DNA of 64,000 nucleotides from G020344215 sp039586575 (GTDB lineage Bacteria; Gemmatimonadota; Gemmatimonadetes; Palauibacterales; KS3-K002): NCBI GenBank assembly GCA_039586575.1, contig JBDHKD010000003.1, positions 62,001 to 126,000 on the forward strand, written 5' to 3'. Position numbers and translations under genes: made by a program. The notes beneath the pieces are model-generated. The model was not told the DNA's origin, made no database searches, and saw nothing but the letters and a program-made list of their open reading frames with translations. Shown here in pieces: positions 61,014-64,000 of the stretch. The first letter of the stretch is position 1. The number at the start of each line of letters is the position of its first letter.

Positions 61014-61718
61014 CTAGCGGTCGGCCGTTATGTAACCCAGGTCGAGAAAGCTCGCGTAGCGGCCGTTGCCCACGATGATGTGATCCCGGACCGGGACACC
61101 CAAGAGGCGGCCCGCCTCGACGAGCTGGCGGGTCACCTCGCGGTCGGCGGGTGATGGCGTCGGGTCGCCGCTCGGGTGGTTGTGGACGAGGATGAGAGCG
61201 GCAGCCGCCTCCGCCAGGGCAGGAGCGAAGACCTCGCGAGGATGCACGACGGAGGCATCGAGGATGCCGCGGGTGACCATGACGTCGCGCACCACGGCGT
61301 TCTGGGTGCTGAGGAGGAGGACGTGGAATTCCTCTTGCTTGAGATCGCGGAGTCGCAGCTCGAATCGCCGGTAGACGTCCCGCGGGGTGGTGACGCGGTC
61401 GTCATCATGGCGGATCTCCTCGGCGGCTCGGCGCCCCAACTCGAGGGCCGCCAGGATGGCCACCGCGCGGGCCTCGCCGATTCCGGGCACTTGCATCAGC
61501 TGAGCACCCGGCGCGGTACCGAGGCGCCGCAGCGAGCGCCCGAAACGGTCGTAGAGGGTCTCGGCCACCTCGAGGGCGCTGCGGCCGCCGGCCCCGCTCG
61601 ATGCCAGGATGGCCAGGAGCTCCGCCGTTCGCAGGGCGGCGGGCCCGAGAGCGCGGAAGCGCTCGCGCGGTTGATCCGCCGACGGCCACTCCTTGATGGA
61701 GGGCGGCCGGTCCTTCAT
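61014..61718 (-). CDS. radC: RadC-family JAMM protein
   Basis: Predicted metallopeptidase-like (JAMM/MPN+) protein of debated function. An N-terminal helix-hairpin-helix (LMQVPGIGEARAVAILAAL) precedes the MPN domain with its metal motif HNHPSGDPTPSPADREVT. ATG 61718 gives 234 aa, a normal length; ATG 61730 is close, and the extension to 61910 runs into secA. It stands 73 bp after secA. Family members were once called DNA repair proteins. Confidence 0.93.
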   Translation of the reverse strand: MKDRPPSIKEWPSADQPRERFRALGPAALRTAELLAILASSGAGGRSALEVAETLYDRFGRSLRRLGTAPGAQLMQVPGIGEARAVAILAALELGRRAAEEIRHDDDRVTTPRDVYRRFELRLRDLKQEEFHVLLLSTQNAVVRDVMVTRGILDASVVHPREVFAPALAEAAAALILVHNHPSGDPTPSPADREVTRQLVEAGRLLGVPVRDHIIVGNGRYASFLDLGYITADR

Positions 61719-61791
61719 GGTCCCTTCCATCGGAGGTACAAGGATGGTGCCGAGTATCAACGAATCGTCACAGGCGAGGCGCCGATTCCCG

Positions 61792-64000
<2,209 letters not shown>

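Overview
The window is 64 kb of GC-rich DNA packed with chromosomal housekeeping genes. I can support 57 protein-coding genes, and 56 of them lie on the minus strand; ppiD is the only gene on the plus strand. LptD, LolA, Lnt, a full Tol-Pal set and TatC show a Gram-negative (diderm) bacterium. The mixture of inositol-phosphate synthase, poly-gamma-glutamate synthase, orphan ComB, a class 3 asparaginase and large acidic TPR proteins fits a deep phylum such as Gemmatimonadota better than Proteobacteria. That placement is inference from gene content. I see no rRNA, tRNA, CRISPR array, prophage or insertion sequence, and no gap between genes longer than about 250 bp.

Transcription runs from high to low coordinates. 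(1) 64000-50000: secA (5' end outside the window), radC, the bifunctional (p)ppGpp enzyme Rel, an EVE-domain protein, a large ATPase with helical repeats and no recognised output domain, uvrB, the t6A genes tsaE and tsaB, rimI, ssb behind a perfect consensus sigma-70 promoter, and a LysM protein ending at a hairpin. (2) 49761-34900: a CcsA/HemX-like membrane protein, hemA, a sugar epimerase, tolQ-tolR-tolA-like-tolB-pal-cpoB, nrdR, tatC, lptD, and then hutU and hutI, with hutU overlapping lptD. (3) 34664-27323: a 698-residue TPR protein, a polyprenyl diphosphate synthase, a DUF4321 membrane protein, ppiD on the plus strand, and a 599-residue TPR protein. ppiD and the second TPR gene diverge from a shared promoter region. 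(4) 27304-13418: an M24 peptidase, efp-accB-accC, comB, ftsK, lolA, rimO, hemL, ispG, an oxidoreductase and lnt. (5) 13207-1: rpmE, prfA-prmC, a CDP-alcohol phosphotransferase and ino1 (inositol phospholipid synthesis), tmk, an S41 protease, a permease, a small glycosyltransferase, an EamA transporter, asparaginase, a carboxymuconolactone-decarboxylase-like protein, obg, and the poly-gamma-glutamate genes pgsB and pgsC (pgsC cut by the window edge).

Genes are joined tightly. At least 18 junctions share a 4-nt overlap (ATGA, GTGA or TTGA), so long translationally coupled operons are likely. Most start codons I give differ from the longest open frame; I chose them from overlaps with the upstream stop, Shine-Dalgarno spacing and known domain starts.

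I did not find an unmistakable new system. The best candidates for a second look are the orphan ATPase beside the EVE protein and rel, the cysteine-bearing insertion in SecA, the two TPR scaffold-like proteins, the non-canonical tmk start, the inositol-lipid pair, and several uncharacterised intergenic inverted repeats.
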